The translations under genes and the position numbers were made by a program. This document shows, in pieces, positions 44,100 to 57,511 of a DNA stretch of 64,000 nt. Each line of letters opens with the position of its first letter. Position 1 is the stretch's first letter. A model generated the notes under the pieces. That model made no database searches and was not told where the DNA came from. It saw only the letters and a list, made by a program, of their open reading frames with translations. This DNA comes from Siphonodentalium dalli (lineage: Eukaryota; Mollusca; Scaphopoda; Gadilida; Siphonodentaliidae): contig CP136061.1 of assembly GCA_032622095.1 (NCBI GenBank), positions 60,001-124,000 on the forward strand. Direction: 5' to 3'.

Positions 44100-47000
44100 C
44101 ATGACAGGTTTCATAATGATCGAATCAGGGATGTGGTGATTATGGTGTGCCAAAGGATTTAGTGATGCAAAGAGTAGATTATAAAATGGCCACCGGCAGC
44201 CATGTTTTTTTTCCGAATTACCCCAAAATGACTTGTTCCCATCTACAGCCTTTACAAATCTCATAATGATCTGACCAAAGGTACGACCTGTAGCCTGTGC
44301 CAAAGGATTTAGTCATGCAAAGAGTAAAATCCAATATGGCTGCTGGCGGCCATGTTTCTTAGCCAAACGACCCCAAAATGACTCGTTCCCCATCTATATG
44401 TCAATGTCAACAACCTTTACAAATCCCATCTACATGTCATTGTTAACATCCATGACAAATTTCATGAAGATCCGATCAACGCTACGACCTGTAGTCCGTG
44501 CCAAAGGATTTAGTCATGTATAGAGTAAAATCCAAGATGCCTGCTGGCGGCCATGTTTTTGTCTGAACAATGACTCGTTCTCATCTACATGTCAATATTA
44601 ACATCCAGGGCAAATTTCATGATGATCAGACGAATAGTACGATCTGTATTCCGCACCAATGGATTTAATTTTGAAATCCAAGATGGCCACCAGTAGTCAT
44701 GTTTTTAGGCCGAATGACCCCAAAATGACTAGTTCCCTTCTACATGTCATTGTTAACATCTATGACTAATCTCATGAAGATCTGACCAAAGCTACGACCT
44801 GTAGCCCGCGCCAAAGGATTTAGTCATGCAAAGGGTAAAATCCAAGATGGCCGCTGGCGGCCATGATTTATGGCTGAATGACCGCAAAGTGACTCGTTCC
44901 CATCTACATGTCAATATTAACATCCATGACAAATTTTATGAAGATTAGACCAAAGGTACGACCTGTAGCCCGCACCAAAGGATTTAATCATGCAAAGAGT
45001 AAAATCCAAGATGGCTGCTGGTGGCCATGTTTTTGACTGAATGACCCCAAAATCACTCGTTCACATCTACATGTCAATATTAACATCCATGACAAAGGGT
45101 TGAATTTTGAAATCCAAGATGGCCTCCAACGGCCATGTTTTTTGACCGAATGACCCCAAAATGTCTCGTTCCCATCTGCATGTCAATGTCAACATTCATG
45201 ACAAATTTCATAAAGATTAGACCAAAGGTACGACCTGTAGCCCACGCCAAAGGAAATTGTTGACGGACACACGCACACACGGACGACGGACACCAAACCA
45301 TGGTAATAGCTCAAACTTACAAAGTAAGTTGAGCTAAAAATGAGCAGTAAAGGATTTAGTCATACACAGAGTAAAATCCAAGATGGCAGCTGGCGGCCAT
45401 GTTTTTTGTCCGAATGACCCCAAAATGACTCTTTCCCATCTACATTCCAATTTCAACAGCCATGAAAAATTTCATAAAGATCAGACCAAATGTACGACCT
45501 GTAGCCTGTGCCAAAGGATTTAGTCATGCAAAGAGTAAAATCCAATATGGCTGCTGGCGGCCATGTTTCTTAGCCAAACGACCCCAAAATGACTCGTTCC
45601 CCATCTATATGTCAATGTCAACAACCTTTACAAATCCCATCTACATGTCATTGTTAACATCCATGACAAATTTCATGAAGATCCGATCAACGCTACGACC
45701 TGTAGTCCGTGCCAAAGGATTTAGTCATGTATAGAGTAATATCCAAGATGCCTGCTGGCGGCCATGTTTTTGTCTGAACAATGACTCGTTCTCATCTACA
45801 TGTCAATATTAACATCCAGGGCAAATTTCATGATGATCAGACGAATAGTACGATCTGTATTCCGCACCAATGGATTTAATTTTGAAATCCAAGATGGCCA
45901 CCAGTAGTCATGTTTTTAGGCCGAATGACCCCAAAATGACTAGTTCCCTTCTACATGTCATTGTTAACATCTATGACTAATCTCATGAAGATCTGACCAA
46001 AGCTACGACCTGTAGCCCGCGCCAAAGGATTTAGTCATGCAAAGAGTAAAATCCAAGATGGCCGATGGCGGCCATGATTTATGGCTGAATGACCGCAAAG
46101 TGACTCGTTCCCATCTACATGTCAATATTAACATCCATGACAAATTTTATGAAGATTAGACCAAAGGTACGACCTGTAGCCCGCACCAAAGGATTTAATC
46201 ATGCAAAGAGTAAAATCCAAGATGGCTGCTGGTGGCCATGTTTTTGACTGAATGACCCCAAAATCACTCGTTCACATCTACATGTCAATATTAACATCCA
46301 TGACAAAGGGTTGAATTTTGAAATCCAAGATGGCCTCCAACGGCCATGTTTTTTGACCGAATGACCCCAAAATGTCTCGTTCCCATCTGCATGTCAATGT
46401 CAACATTCATGACAAATTTCATAAAGATTAGACCAAAGGTACGACCTGTAGCCCACGCCAAAGGAAATTGTTGACGGACACACGCACACACGGACGACGG
46501 ACACCAAACCATGGTAATAGCTCAAACTTACAAAGTAAGTTGAGCTAAAAATGAGCAGTAAAGGATTTAGTCATACACAGAGTAAAATCCAAGATGGCAG
46601 CTGGCGGCCATGTTTTTTGTCCGAATGACCCCAAAATGACTCTTTCCCATCTACATTCCAATTTCAACAGCCATGAAAAATTTCATAAAGATCAGACCAA
46701 ATGTACGACCTGTAGCCCGCGCCAAAGGATTTAGTCATGCAAAGAATAAAATCCAAGATGGCTGCTGGCGGCCATGTTTTTTGGCCGAACAGCCCCAAAA
46801 TCACTCGTTCCCATCTACATGTCAATATTAAGATCCATGACAAATTTCATGATGAACAGTACGACCTGTAGCCTGCGCCAATGGATTGAATTTTGAAATC
46901 CGAGATGGCTGCCAGCGGCCATGTTTTTTGACCGAATGACCCCAAAATGACTCGTTCCCATCTGCATGTCAATGTCAACATTCATGACAAATTTCATAAA

Positions 47001-49780
47001 GATTAGACCAAAGGTACGACCTGTAGCCCACGCCAAAGGAAATTGTTGACGGACACACGCACACACGGACGACGGACACCAAACCATGGTAATAGCTCAA
47101 ACTTACAAAGTAAGTTGAGCTAAAAATGAGCAGTAAAGGATTTAGTCATACACAGAGTAAAATCCAAGATGGCAGCTGGCGGCCATGTTTTTTGTCCGAA
47201 TGACCCCAAAATGACTCTTTCCCATCTACATTCCAATTTCAACAGCCATGAAAAATTTCATGATGATCAGACTAAAGGTACGACCTGTAGCCCGTGCTAA
47301 AGGATTTAGTCATACAAAGAGTAAAATCCAAGATGGCTGCTGGTGGCCATGTTTTATGGCCGAATGACCCCATTATGACTCGTTCCCATCTACATGTCAT
47401 TATTAACAACCATGACAAATTTTATGATATCAAACTAAAGATACGACCTGTAGCTTAAAGGATTTAGTCATACAAAGAGTAAAATCCAAGATGGCTATTG
47501 GCGGCCATGTTTTTTGTCCGAATGACCCTAAAATGACTCTTTCCCCATCTACATTCCAATTTCAACAGCCATGAAAAATGTCATGATGATCAGACTAAAG
47601 GTACGACCTGTAGCCCGTGCTAAAGGATTTAGTCATACAAAGAGTAAAATCCAAGATGGCTGCTGGTGGCCATGTTTTATGGCCGAATGACCCCAAAATG
47701 ACTCGTTCCCATCTACATGTCAATATTAACAACCCTGACAAATTTTATGATGATCACACTAAAGGTACGACCTGTAGCCCGTGCTAAAGAATTTAGTCAT
47801 ACAAAGAGTAAATCCAAGATGGCTGCCATGTTTTTTGGCCGAATGACCCCAAAATGACTCGTTCCCATCTACATACTGTTAACATCCATTTTATGATGAT
47901 CCGACTAAAAGTACGAACTGTAGCCTGTGCTAAATGATTTAGTCATACAAAGAGTAAAATCCAAGATGGCTGCTGGTGGCCATGTTTTATGGCCGAATGA
48001 CCCCAAAATGACTCTTTCCCATCTACATGTCAATATTAACATCCCTGACAAATTTTATGATGATCACACTAAAGGTACGACCTGTAGCCCGTGCTAAAGA
48101 ATTTAGTCATACAAAGAGTAAATCAAAGATGGCTGCCATGTTTTTTGGCCGAATGACCCCAAAATGACTCTTTCCCATCTACATACTGTTAACATTCATT
48201 TTATGATAATCAGACTAAATGTACGACCTGTAGCCCGTGCTAAGTGATTTAGTCATACAAACAGTAAAATCCAAGATGGCTGCTGGCAGCCATGTTTTTT
48301 TACCAAATGACTCGTTCCCATCTACATGTCATTGTTAACATCCATGACAAATTTTATGATGATCAGACTAAAGGTACGACCTGTAGCCCGTGCTAAAGGA
48401 TTTAGTCATACAAAGAGTAAAACACAAGATGGCTGCTGCGGCCATGTTTTTTGGCCGAATGACCCCAAAATTAATCGTTCCCATCTACATGTCAATATTA
48501 AAATTTCATGATGATCAGACGAACAGTACGACCTGTAGCCCGTGCTAATGGATTGAATTTTGAAATCAAAGATGGCCACTGGCGGCCATGTTTTTCGGCC
48601 GATTGACCCCAAAATGACTCGTTCCCATCTACATGTCATTGTTAACATCCATGACAAAATTTATGATGATCAGACTAAAGGTACGACCTGTAGCCTGTGC
48701 TAAAGGATTTAGTCACACAAAGAGTAAAATCCAAGATGGCTGCTGGCGCCATGTTTTTTGGCCGAATGACCCCAAAATTACTCGTTCCCATCTACATGTC
48801 AATATTAACATCTATGTAAAATTTCATGATGATCAGACGAACAGTACGACCTGTGGCCCGTGCTAATGAAATAAATTTTGAAATCAAAGATGGCCGCTGG
48901 TGGCCATGTTTTTTGTCGTAATGACCTCAAAATGACTCGTTCCCATCTACATGTCAATGTCAACATCCATGACAAATTTCATAATAATCGGACCAAAGGT
49001 ACGAACTGTAGCCCGTGCTAAAGGAAATTGTTGACGAATCACACACGCATACACGCACACGACGGATACCAAGCCATGGCAATAGCTCAAACTTTACAAA
49101 GTAAAGTTGAGCTAATAACGGTGTCTGAACGTGATTAAGATTAAAATTTGAATTTTTTTGTGTGAAAAATTGTTAACATCCATGACAAATTTCATGATGA
49201 TCAGACTAAAGGTACGACCGATGGCTGCTGGCGGCCATGTTTTTTGCCCGAATGACCCAAAAATGACTTGTTCCCATCTACATGTCATTGTTAACATCCA
49301 TGACTAATTTTATGATGATCCGACCAAAGGTACGACCTGTAGCCCGTGTCAAAGGATTTAGTCATGCAAAGAGTAAAATCTAAGATGGCTGCCGGCGGCC
49401 ATGTTTTTTGGCCGAATGACCCCAAAAATTACTCGTTCCCATCTACATGTCATTATTAACATCCATGACAAATTTCATGACAATAAGACGAACAGTACGG
49501 CCTGTAGCCCGTGCTAATGGATTGAATTTTGAAATTCAAGATGGCCGATGGCGGCCATGATTTTTTTTCCGAATGACCCCAAAATGACTTGTTTCCCATC
49601 TACATGTCAATGTCAACATCCATGACAAATTTCATAATAATCGGACCAAAGGTACGAACTGTAGCCCGTGCTAAAGGAAATTGTTGACGAATCACACACA
49701 CATACACAGACGACGGATACATAGCCATGGCAATAGCTCAAACTTTACAAAGTAAAGTTGAGCTAATAACGGTGTCTGAA
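44100..49780 (+). repeat. Large degenerate tandem array, ~150-bp unit, in TMEM14 intron
   Basis: More than 30 units, each with 'gtaaaatccaagatggctgc', 'tggcggccatgtttttt', 'gaatgaccccaaaatgactc', 'gttcccatctacatgtca' and 'gtacgacctgtagcccg'. A higher-order ~1,211-bp duplication is embedded (about 44280-45490 and 45491-46700). Segment ends carry cacacgcacacacggacgac followed by the hairpin AGCTCAAACTT..AAGTTGAGCT (45307, 46518, 47096, 49085, 49738). All short frames here are repeat-derived. Confidence 0.9.
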
Positions 49781-50309
49781 CGTTATTTAAGATTAAAATT
49801 TGAATTTTTTTGTGTGAAAACTGATAATTTAAAAAACAAAATTGTAAATGTTACAACATTGTGATTAAATTTTTATATGCTATGGTAAAACGACACGAGA
49901 ACACTGGTCTAGAATAAATGAAATTCATATATTTATAAATTTTTGAAGAAAAATGGGTTGTATACTGATTTACTTTTTCTGTCTGTCTGGGCATATATCT
50001 CAGCCCTGAGTTATCGGATTTAGTACAGTGAAACCTGTTATGAACGACCACCCATTTTGCCAAGGAAAAACGGTCGCAAATGACAGGTGGTCACCCATAA
50101 GCGGTTTCTACCAGAAGTACTAATTCAGATGCTCAGAATGTAAAGCTATGCAGTCACTCAAAATTTTAGTGGACAGGGAAAATGTTTCAGTTTATCTTTT
50201 TATCGTAAAACTAAATTTAACAACATTAGCACACAATTTAATTTCATTGCATATAGAGGTAAAAGTGAATTAAGGATTAATATGATAACACTTTTAATTT
50301 TCTTTTCAG

Positions 50310-50355
50310 TATAGTTATGGTTGTGAGATATGCACACAGGTTGATGACAATGTGA
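50310..50355 (+). CDS. TMEM14: TMEM14 family protein, last coding exon (copy 1)
   Basis: The acceptor tttcttttcag|TATAGT follows a strong pyrimidine tract. Completing the Ser codon left by the 43024 exon, it encodes SIVMVVRYAHRLMTM and stops at TGA (50353-50355). Human TMEM14 proteins end in a comparable short ..SLLMV.. segment after MPAG, so phase, position and length all fit. The 3' UTR runs to a polyadenylation signal about 290 bp on. Confidence 0.85.
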
Positions 50356-50647
50356 AGAACAGTACATTCAAGACACATCATACTAGATGGACAATTTGTG
50401 TCAAACTGCGAACATCTTGTGTTCTAAAATGTGCATTCAGTGATTAATCATATTATTTTTCATCTACAATGATTTGTTTGTAATTCACTACACATTCCTT
50501 AAATTTATTGGGAACTTTGAGTCTAATTGAATTCATATATGTTCTTCAAATTTGTATATTTATAACTGTATATATGAAAATGTCAATGAAATTTTACTGT
50601 GTAAAATATAATAACATGAATGTAGTTTTTGTTTCATTTTTATCACC

Positions 50648-50653
50648 AATAAA
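50648..50653 (+). terminator. Polyadenylation signal AATAAA, TMEM14 copy 1
   Basis: Canonical AATAAA 293 bp after the TMEM14 stop codon, followed by a GT/T-rich stretch (gtactttgggtgtttt). Confidence 0.6.
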
Positions 50654-51016
50654 GTACTTTGGGTGTTTTACTAACAGTAACCATCAGCACACCAGTACAT
50701 ATAATTCTGCGACTGAACCGACCTAACATCCAAGCTAATTGGGCATGGAATAATATTCATGTTGTGTTCTCAACTTTTAAGGCCAATATAAATAAATTAC
50801 TAGATTTACATCCAACTTGTTCAGAGAAATGGGGCGGGAGGGCAAATTAAATTTTTTATATCTTGTTCTTCCTCAACATAAATGGTCATGGACAGTTCTA
50901 GTCTTCTAGATATTGAAGCAGTATCCTAACTTATATGATAAAAGGTGATTTAGATTGTCCAATTTGATCAAAATAGACTGATTTAATGCATCATTAAAAT
51001 CTAATTTGATGATTAA

Positions 51017-51246
51017 CCCTTTGAGTGCCAGGTCGATTTTTGTATCAACCCATATACCCTGTGCCAATGCATTCTCTTATATATGCGAGTCGACCATAGG
51101 TCGCCTCGCATATATAAGAGAATGCATTGGCCTAACAATTTTTTTTTATTTTATACAATTTTAATAAGTTTAATATTCTTATATTCTTTAACAGACTTAT
51201 TTTGTAGGTTTAGGGCCGATGAGATCGGCCCCTGGCACTCAAAGGG
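51017..51246. mobile_element. TTAA-type MITE with CCCTTTGAG ends (copy 2: 62420-62645)
   Basis: TTAA at 51013-51016 and 51247-51250. The termini CCCTTTGAGTGCCAGG are perfect inverted repeats in this copy. A 69-bp palindrome is nested in it (51063-51131). CCC-started termini with TTAA duplication are typical of piggyBac-like MITEs. In copy 2 the right end carries substitutions. Confidence 0.75.
51063..51131. repeat. 69-bp palindromic mini-element (copy 2: 62466-62534)
   Basis: 33-bp arms with one mismatch around ATA. The core word GCATTCTCTTATATATGCGA recurs alone or paired at 42440-42560, 51610-51665, 51803-51850, 56165-56420 and 63020-63260, so this is a mobile or amplified short family. 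Confidence 0.75.
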
Positions 51247-51439
51247 TTAAGGCAAGAATATCATTTAAATATATACTGATATACATGGAGAAAGATATCC
51301 AAATTAAAAAAAATTGAAGAGGGGACTGAAATAAGGTCGGGATGTGATGTAAATCTAGCATTATTTTTATATTTGCCTAATATTTTATGCCGCAGTTTCT
51401 CCTGTTAGATGAGCAGCCTAAATCTGTCCTATCTCAACC

Positions 51440-52058
51440 TACAGTAATGCTCTATTTAATCGACCTCTTAACCCTTTACCCAACAAACCGGCCAAATAAA
51501 GCTGCAACAGCCTAAATTATCTTGGGTCTGTCTCAATAAAACCATACAAATATGGATATCATTGGAACCGGTTCATTGACCACATTGTGATGGTTACAGT
51601 TATGCCCTGTGCCAATGCATTCTCTTATAGGTCGCCTCGCATATATAAGAGAATGCATTGGCCTAAAACAATCTTTTTTTTAAAACACTTTTTACCATTT
51701 TTTCTTACATTCTTTAACAATTTTATAATTTTTTCTTACAATTTTTATAATATTTTTCTACATTCTTTGACAATTTTATCATTTTTAATATGTGTTAAGC
51801 CAATGCATTCTCTTATATATGCGAGGCGACCTAATGCATTGGCACAGGGCCGTTCTGTTGGGTAAAGGGTTAACCAAAGCAGAATTATGGGTAACTTTTC
51901 AGGATTTAGTTGAAAATATGGCTTGTTGCCATTCATCGGAAAGCTCTCGGCGAGAGCTTTCCGATGAATGGCAACAAGCCATATTTCCGACTAAATCCTG
52001 AAAAGTTACCCATAATTCTGCTTTGGTTAAGAGGTTGATAAATTAGAGCATTACTGTA
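51440..52058. mobile_element. TA-flanked MITE with palindromic core (copy 2: 62839-63478)
   Basis: The left terminus TA|CAGTAATGCTCTATTTAAT and right terminus ATTAGAGCATTACTG|TA are inverted. Inside lies a nearly perfect palindrome, about 51885-52020, centred on GAAAGCTCTCGGCGAGAGCTTTC, with GCAGAATTATGGGTAA at its outer part. It shares CAGTAATG ends and the GAATTATGGGTAA word with the MITEs at 39654-39961. No coding capacity. Confidence 0.75.
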
Positions 52059-52837
52059 TATCACAAGCTGTTTTAGACTATTTAAAAACACTATTCATCA
52101 TAATAGTCTTTCCGATATCCCATGTGGTAACTAAAGCTACAAAGATAACTAAAATGGGAAAACTTTATTTCTTCAGGAATATTTTCTGTTTGTGTGTCGG
52201 TTGGTTCATCTTCAACTTCTTTTTCTTCTGTTCACTCCCTTAAAAGTAAAAAACAATGTCTCATTGAAGTTCATGTGAACGAAGCTGGTTTACTTTGTTA
52301 TTGGGCATTATCATCGTTTCAGTCGATAGGCAATTCATAACATTGCCAGTCTCATGGGTGGAGGAAAGACAACAGAGATGGTTAATTTCACCTGAAAATC
52401 ACTCCACTGCATGTGGAAACCACTGAAAAATAGATAATACGTGATTCAGGTTACTTTCCCTTTGCATGGATCAGACATACATACAGATCGGGATTCCTAC
52501 CACCTTCACCATTAAACGGAATGGCTCATTCAAACCCCACCATTATGTACACACTATTTGGTAAGAGATTTCTCAAAACATACCTACACAGAAGATTTCC
52601 GAACAAATTCGTTGATATAGCGCTGTAATTGTTTCTTACATTTTTCGATCAATTTGAAACCATTTCGTTCAAGTGATGGTTCAATTTTTGGTCCGCAGTC
52701 ACATAAAAATTGCACCTGCAGACCATGGGAAGAAAATCTAGAGCTTTCGTACCTCTGAAACATTTATGGTACTTCATAATTTTGATGATTAAAACAAAGA
52801 GAAAGCAGTGCGTGAAGTTTGTATACTTTAATGTTAA

Positions 52838-53404
52838 AGGGGTACTGTACGCCATTTTCATTAAATTTCCGGTGACAACAACGATCTAATATCGATAATA
52901 TAGAGAAACATAAGTAATTTGAGTCGAAGATGTATTCTGTAAACGCTCAGGTTAATAGGCTATCTTAAAATTTAATAATTTAAAAGTTAATAATTTGATA
53001 TAAATTGAATTTATGACTGGAGCCATAAAATGGCGTCAATTAAATTACGAATTTACGTAATCAAATAAAATAAATGAGGGATACTGGCACACACGATCGC
53101 TTAAAATATTATGATGATACGGGGAGAACACCCAAGCCACTCACTGACTAGCGACGATACAATAACTTAAATGATTATATGGGACTACTATGCATATAAT
53201 ATAACTTTTATTTGTTTCATTAGGTTGAAAAATGTACACAAATTACTCGACAACGACAATTTGTATTTTTGCATTCCGGTAAATTTGTCATCCGTAACAC
53301 TACTTCGTACTCAACAGACTTTCAAATAATGAAAAAATTGTTACCTTATTCTCCGACTCGGAGACTATAAAAACCAACAACAACATTTGGCGTACAGTAC
53401 CCCT
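52838..53404. mobile_element. TTAA-type non-autonomous element
   Basis: TTAA at 52834-52837 and 53405-53408. Termini AGGGGTACTGTACGCCA on the left and, reverse-complemented, on the right. No coding frame in 567 bp. Its counterpart in copy 2 would lie beyond the window. Confidence 0.75.
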
Positions 53405-54520
53405 TTAAGATAACGCAATATACCGGTACCTTTTACAGAATTCCGATAAATACAAATGGCTGTGTTTTTATTGGGATCCGATCATCGTACTCAATGTTTT
53501 ATTTTTTTATGACTTCAATGCATCTTTCTGGGATATTTAATGCTCGTAGAAAATTAGTTCATAGTATTTATTGACCTATTTCGATATGGGGAAAAATTAA
53601 AAAGTGATTGATAATTAGGTGCATTTTGGAGCAAAATGGACATGTGCCTTTAATTCAAGGTTAACAAAACTGAATAGACATGTACAGGTTGAAACTTATG
53701 TTATATCCAGCCCTCGAATTAGCCACAGGAAATTTAATCATGTGGCATGTTAGATTTCACATGTTGCCATGGCATTTCCCCCCCCCCCCCCCCACCCCAA
53801 GGCAAAACTGAATATATATGTACAGATAGAAACTTACGTTATATCCAACCCTCGAATTAGCCACAGGAAATTTAATCATGTGGCTTGTTAGATTTCACTT
53901 GTTGCCATGGCATTTCCCCAAGGCACTGCTTATTGGGCCAATTTCGACGACAGCATATCCTACCCATCTATTCTGATTATATAACATAGTATGACTCACA
54001 TAATATGAGAGCATAAATAAAAAAATGCTGCTGGAGGCAATATTGATATCAGCAGAGACATCAGAATGTAAACCACAAATTTTTTGTTTGCCAATTCAAG
54101 TTTCAATCACTGAGTTTTGAAATATACCAAATGAAATGACGATTGCCGATCAAAATCCCTTGGAAGAACAATTTAACCCTCAGCAGACAAACAAAACACT
54201 AAAGCAACTTACAATGATGACCAGTAAATATTTGGTATATACACAATGCTAAATATTTGTATGGATGAAAGAACAAAGTTATTTTGTAAGTCCAAGAAGG
54301 TACATCACATTAAGGAAAATCCCACTGTATCCTTTCTCCAATATTGACCTGTCACATTTCCAAAAGATATTCAAATCCCAACTGTTGGTAGTATCTTGGT
54401 ACTTAAGTAAGAATTCTAAATGTGATGCACATATGGAAACTCTTGCCACAGGGCAATAAATCTGACAAAGAGGCATGGACAAAAACTGTCAGTATCATTC
54501 GAACAATCCTAGTGTATTAG
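53405..54520. other. Non-coding, tandem ~150-bp duplication and poly-C
   Basis: 53650-53780 and 53805-53935 repeat 'gaattagccacaggaaatttaatcatgtggc' style text around a poly-C tract (53779-53794). No exon was recognised up to the start of copy 2. Confidence 0.5.
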
Positions 54521-57511
54521 TATTCAACATAAAATTCAAATCTAACCATTGCTACTGGAGTTACAATGCGAAATGTCCGCAGACTGAAAATTCCATCAAA
54601 TTCTAACACCCGGTTTATACCAGGCCTCAGGCTAGAGGTTCAGAACTTCAAGTCTCCCTCCAGGAAATTTAGGAAGACTTCAGGAAATTTAGGGAGACTT
54701 CACGATAATCTGAAATTTTTAACTAAATTGAAAAATTTAATTATTTTTAAACTGTTGACTTTATCTGAAGAAATTAATTGTTGACTTCATAACTTTTAAT
54801 ATCTGAAACTGGATTATTATTATAAATTTAAATTTTTTGGAAATGGCTTTTGTCAGCTGCTGTATTGTGGGTGTCCGTTAAAATAAAACAATAAGGACTA
54901 ACTAATATTTTTGACATATTGTTACATATATAATTAAATTTGGACATAGTGAAGTTTTAATGGATGCAGACCGATGAAATTGTCAGAAAGGGTAGTTCTA
55001 TTGTGAAAAGTTTGAGAAAAATGACATTGTTTTGCCCAATGGCATCCGACAACCATGCTCACAAACATAACCTAATCAGACAACCAGGCTCATAATCATA
55101 GCTTATTGAGACATTCCGACGCATAACCATAGCCTAATGAGACATCCAGTCACATAAACGTATATAATAGTATGTTTGGTGGTCAAATTTGAGAAAAGAG
55201 TTCAAATGTAGTAAATTATCTACTTCGAGCATAATATTCAATGATTTTCTGTTTATTGAAATATATGTATTTGCATTTCATAGGATATTTAGCAGCAAAC
55301 CAGTTAAGGTATTTAAATTTGGTGATCTGCATGTATATGCACCCCTAGACCATGACAAGGCTGTGAAATTACAAATTACTAATTTACTAAATTCATCTTG
55401 TGTGGAGCCTTACTACATTTTATTCTGAAAGCAAACATTCAAGGCTGTAAATAGTGTGTCATTTGCAGAATGAGTTCCCTAAATGGTAAATTTAGTGATG
55501 CTATCCTGAACTGCGGGCTAACATCACCAAATTCACCCTCTGGGAACCTCATTCTGCTTAGGCCTCAACTGCTACGGGAGACCTAGGATCAGATGAAGTT
55601 GGTTATGTACACCCATTAGTCACCTTGATTATGCATGCAAATTTTATCTTCTGAAAATTAGGGGATATAGAAACTTCCTTGAAGGGAAAAAGTAACTAAA
55701 AACAATTTTAATTTGAGACTGTAGATTTTTCGGAGAAGATGAGGCCTGAGCAGAATGAGCCAATGAGGTACTCAGTGGGTGTGCTGTGCAGGATAGCATC
55801 ACTAAATTCATCCTCTGGGGACCTCATTCTGCAAATTACAACACACTATTTGCAATCTTGCATCTATATTATTGCTGAATGAATGCTCCTGTTCGGCTAT
55901 AAAATGCACAGGCCCCTGGGGAGAAATACTAAAATACCAATACTGACTGTTGTAGTCCATATTGGTATTTTAGGACTTTTCCCCAGGGGCCTGTGATAAA
56001 ATGTACATTGGAATTATCTGCTCATTTGATGGATGTTTTGATAATACAAGTGCAGAAAATAGAAGATTCCCATTAATGCTCAGATATTTAAACTTATCAT
56101 CTGAACATTTCCCCCAAGTTAACCCTTCCATGACTGGAGCTTCCTGAAATTTAGCAAAAAACGCTGTGCCAATGCATTCTCTTATATATGAGTCTCCCAT
56201 ATGCCTGAATGCTTTGGCCAAACAATATTTATCTTGATCTTGTAAGCCGTATGCATTCTCTTAGATACGAGTCTCCTGAATGCTTCGGCCAAACAATATT
56301 TATCTTGACCTTGCAAGCCAGTGCATTCTCTTATATATGCGAGGCTCCCATATGCCCGAATGTTTTGTCCTAATAATATTTATCTTGACCTTGTAAGACA
56401 GTGCATTCTCTTATATGCAAGGAACATTAGTGGTGTTTCCACGACGGAAGATAACGGACCAAAACGTCCCAGAAAATATTATCTCAAAATCAGAGACATC
56501 GTTGTCCGCTACTTAAAGTGTCCCACAGGTGCAGAAAACTTTTTTCTGATCCACCCTTACTGGCCCATAGAAAAAATCCCAACTTGAAGGATATTCTGGT
56601 CAGTGCAAGGATCCCTAACCAATCACAGGTTTGTGGGATCTTCATAAAAGGACATCACAGTAGCTGACCACTTCCGACTTCCGTATAACAAAACACCCAG
56701 TCAACTTAAAATACCAAGTTATATATGTCCTGAAAACTGACCCAGAGACATATTCCTCAAAAATGAAGAGGAAATCAGCAGAGATCAACTGGATGTACCG
56801 ACTGAGAACGCTTTAACCATTCGGGTTGAATAAGAAAGACTTCTAGAAATAGATTGTTTATTATATATAAGAGAATCCATTGGGCCTTGGCGCATGATCT
56901 TTAATGCTGCACCAGCGCAGCTCCCGTCATGAAAATGTTAATTAATCGCCTAAGTATTTAGCTTTGTAAATACTAATATATATTTTCAGGAGTTGGCTGC
57001 ACCCCCCCCCCCCCCCTCCCCTCCAACAAATGTTTCTATATATCAAATTAAAGGTCATCACATGAAGCATCTGATTTTGCTTGTTGCCCATTTAAGAAAG
57101 TGTCCCAAAATAGATTTTTCAGGGATGACAACTCTTACCCCTAAAAGAAAATAGCAATTTCCTAGAGTGCAAGTGTCATAGCATAAAATATTGTGGTTAT
57201 AAACTTATCAATATATCGTTTACATTAATAATAAATGATAATAAAATGACATGTGATACAACAATGGACCAATTTTTGAGCTAGTTAGAAACAAATGAGA
57301 TAAATATTTTGAAAATTGCAAAAAATTACTTTGATTTTGAAAAAAAAGTGTCACATAATTGGCTAAACTTGTGAACCACATGGGCTATTGATCTGCAACA
57401 TGTCCCAAAGATGCCCCAATGACCTCACAAAAAGATTTTAATGATGGAATGCCTTAGTATTTCTGTGAATATGCGATGTGTGCATGAGCGTAAACTTAAC
57501 CTTACCATTAA

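Larger units (their letters stand above)
40708..54520 (+). repeat. Tandem segmental duplication, copy 1
   Basis: The sequence from 40708 (gtattcaacataaaattc) is repeated from 54521. Long stretches are nearly identical (40708-42130 and 54521-55940; 43250-44300 and 57000-58550; 49500-52450 and 60960-63870). Copy 1 contains two TMEM14 exons and the long repeat array. The junction with copy 2 has no gap. Confidence 0.9.
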
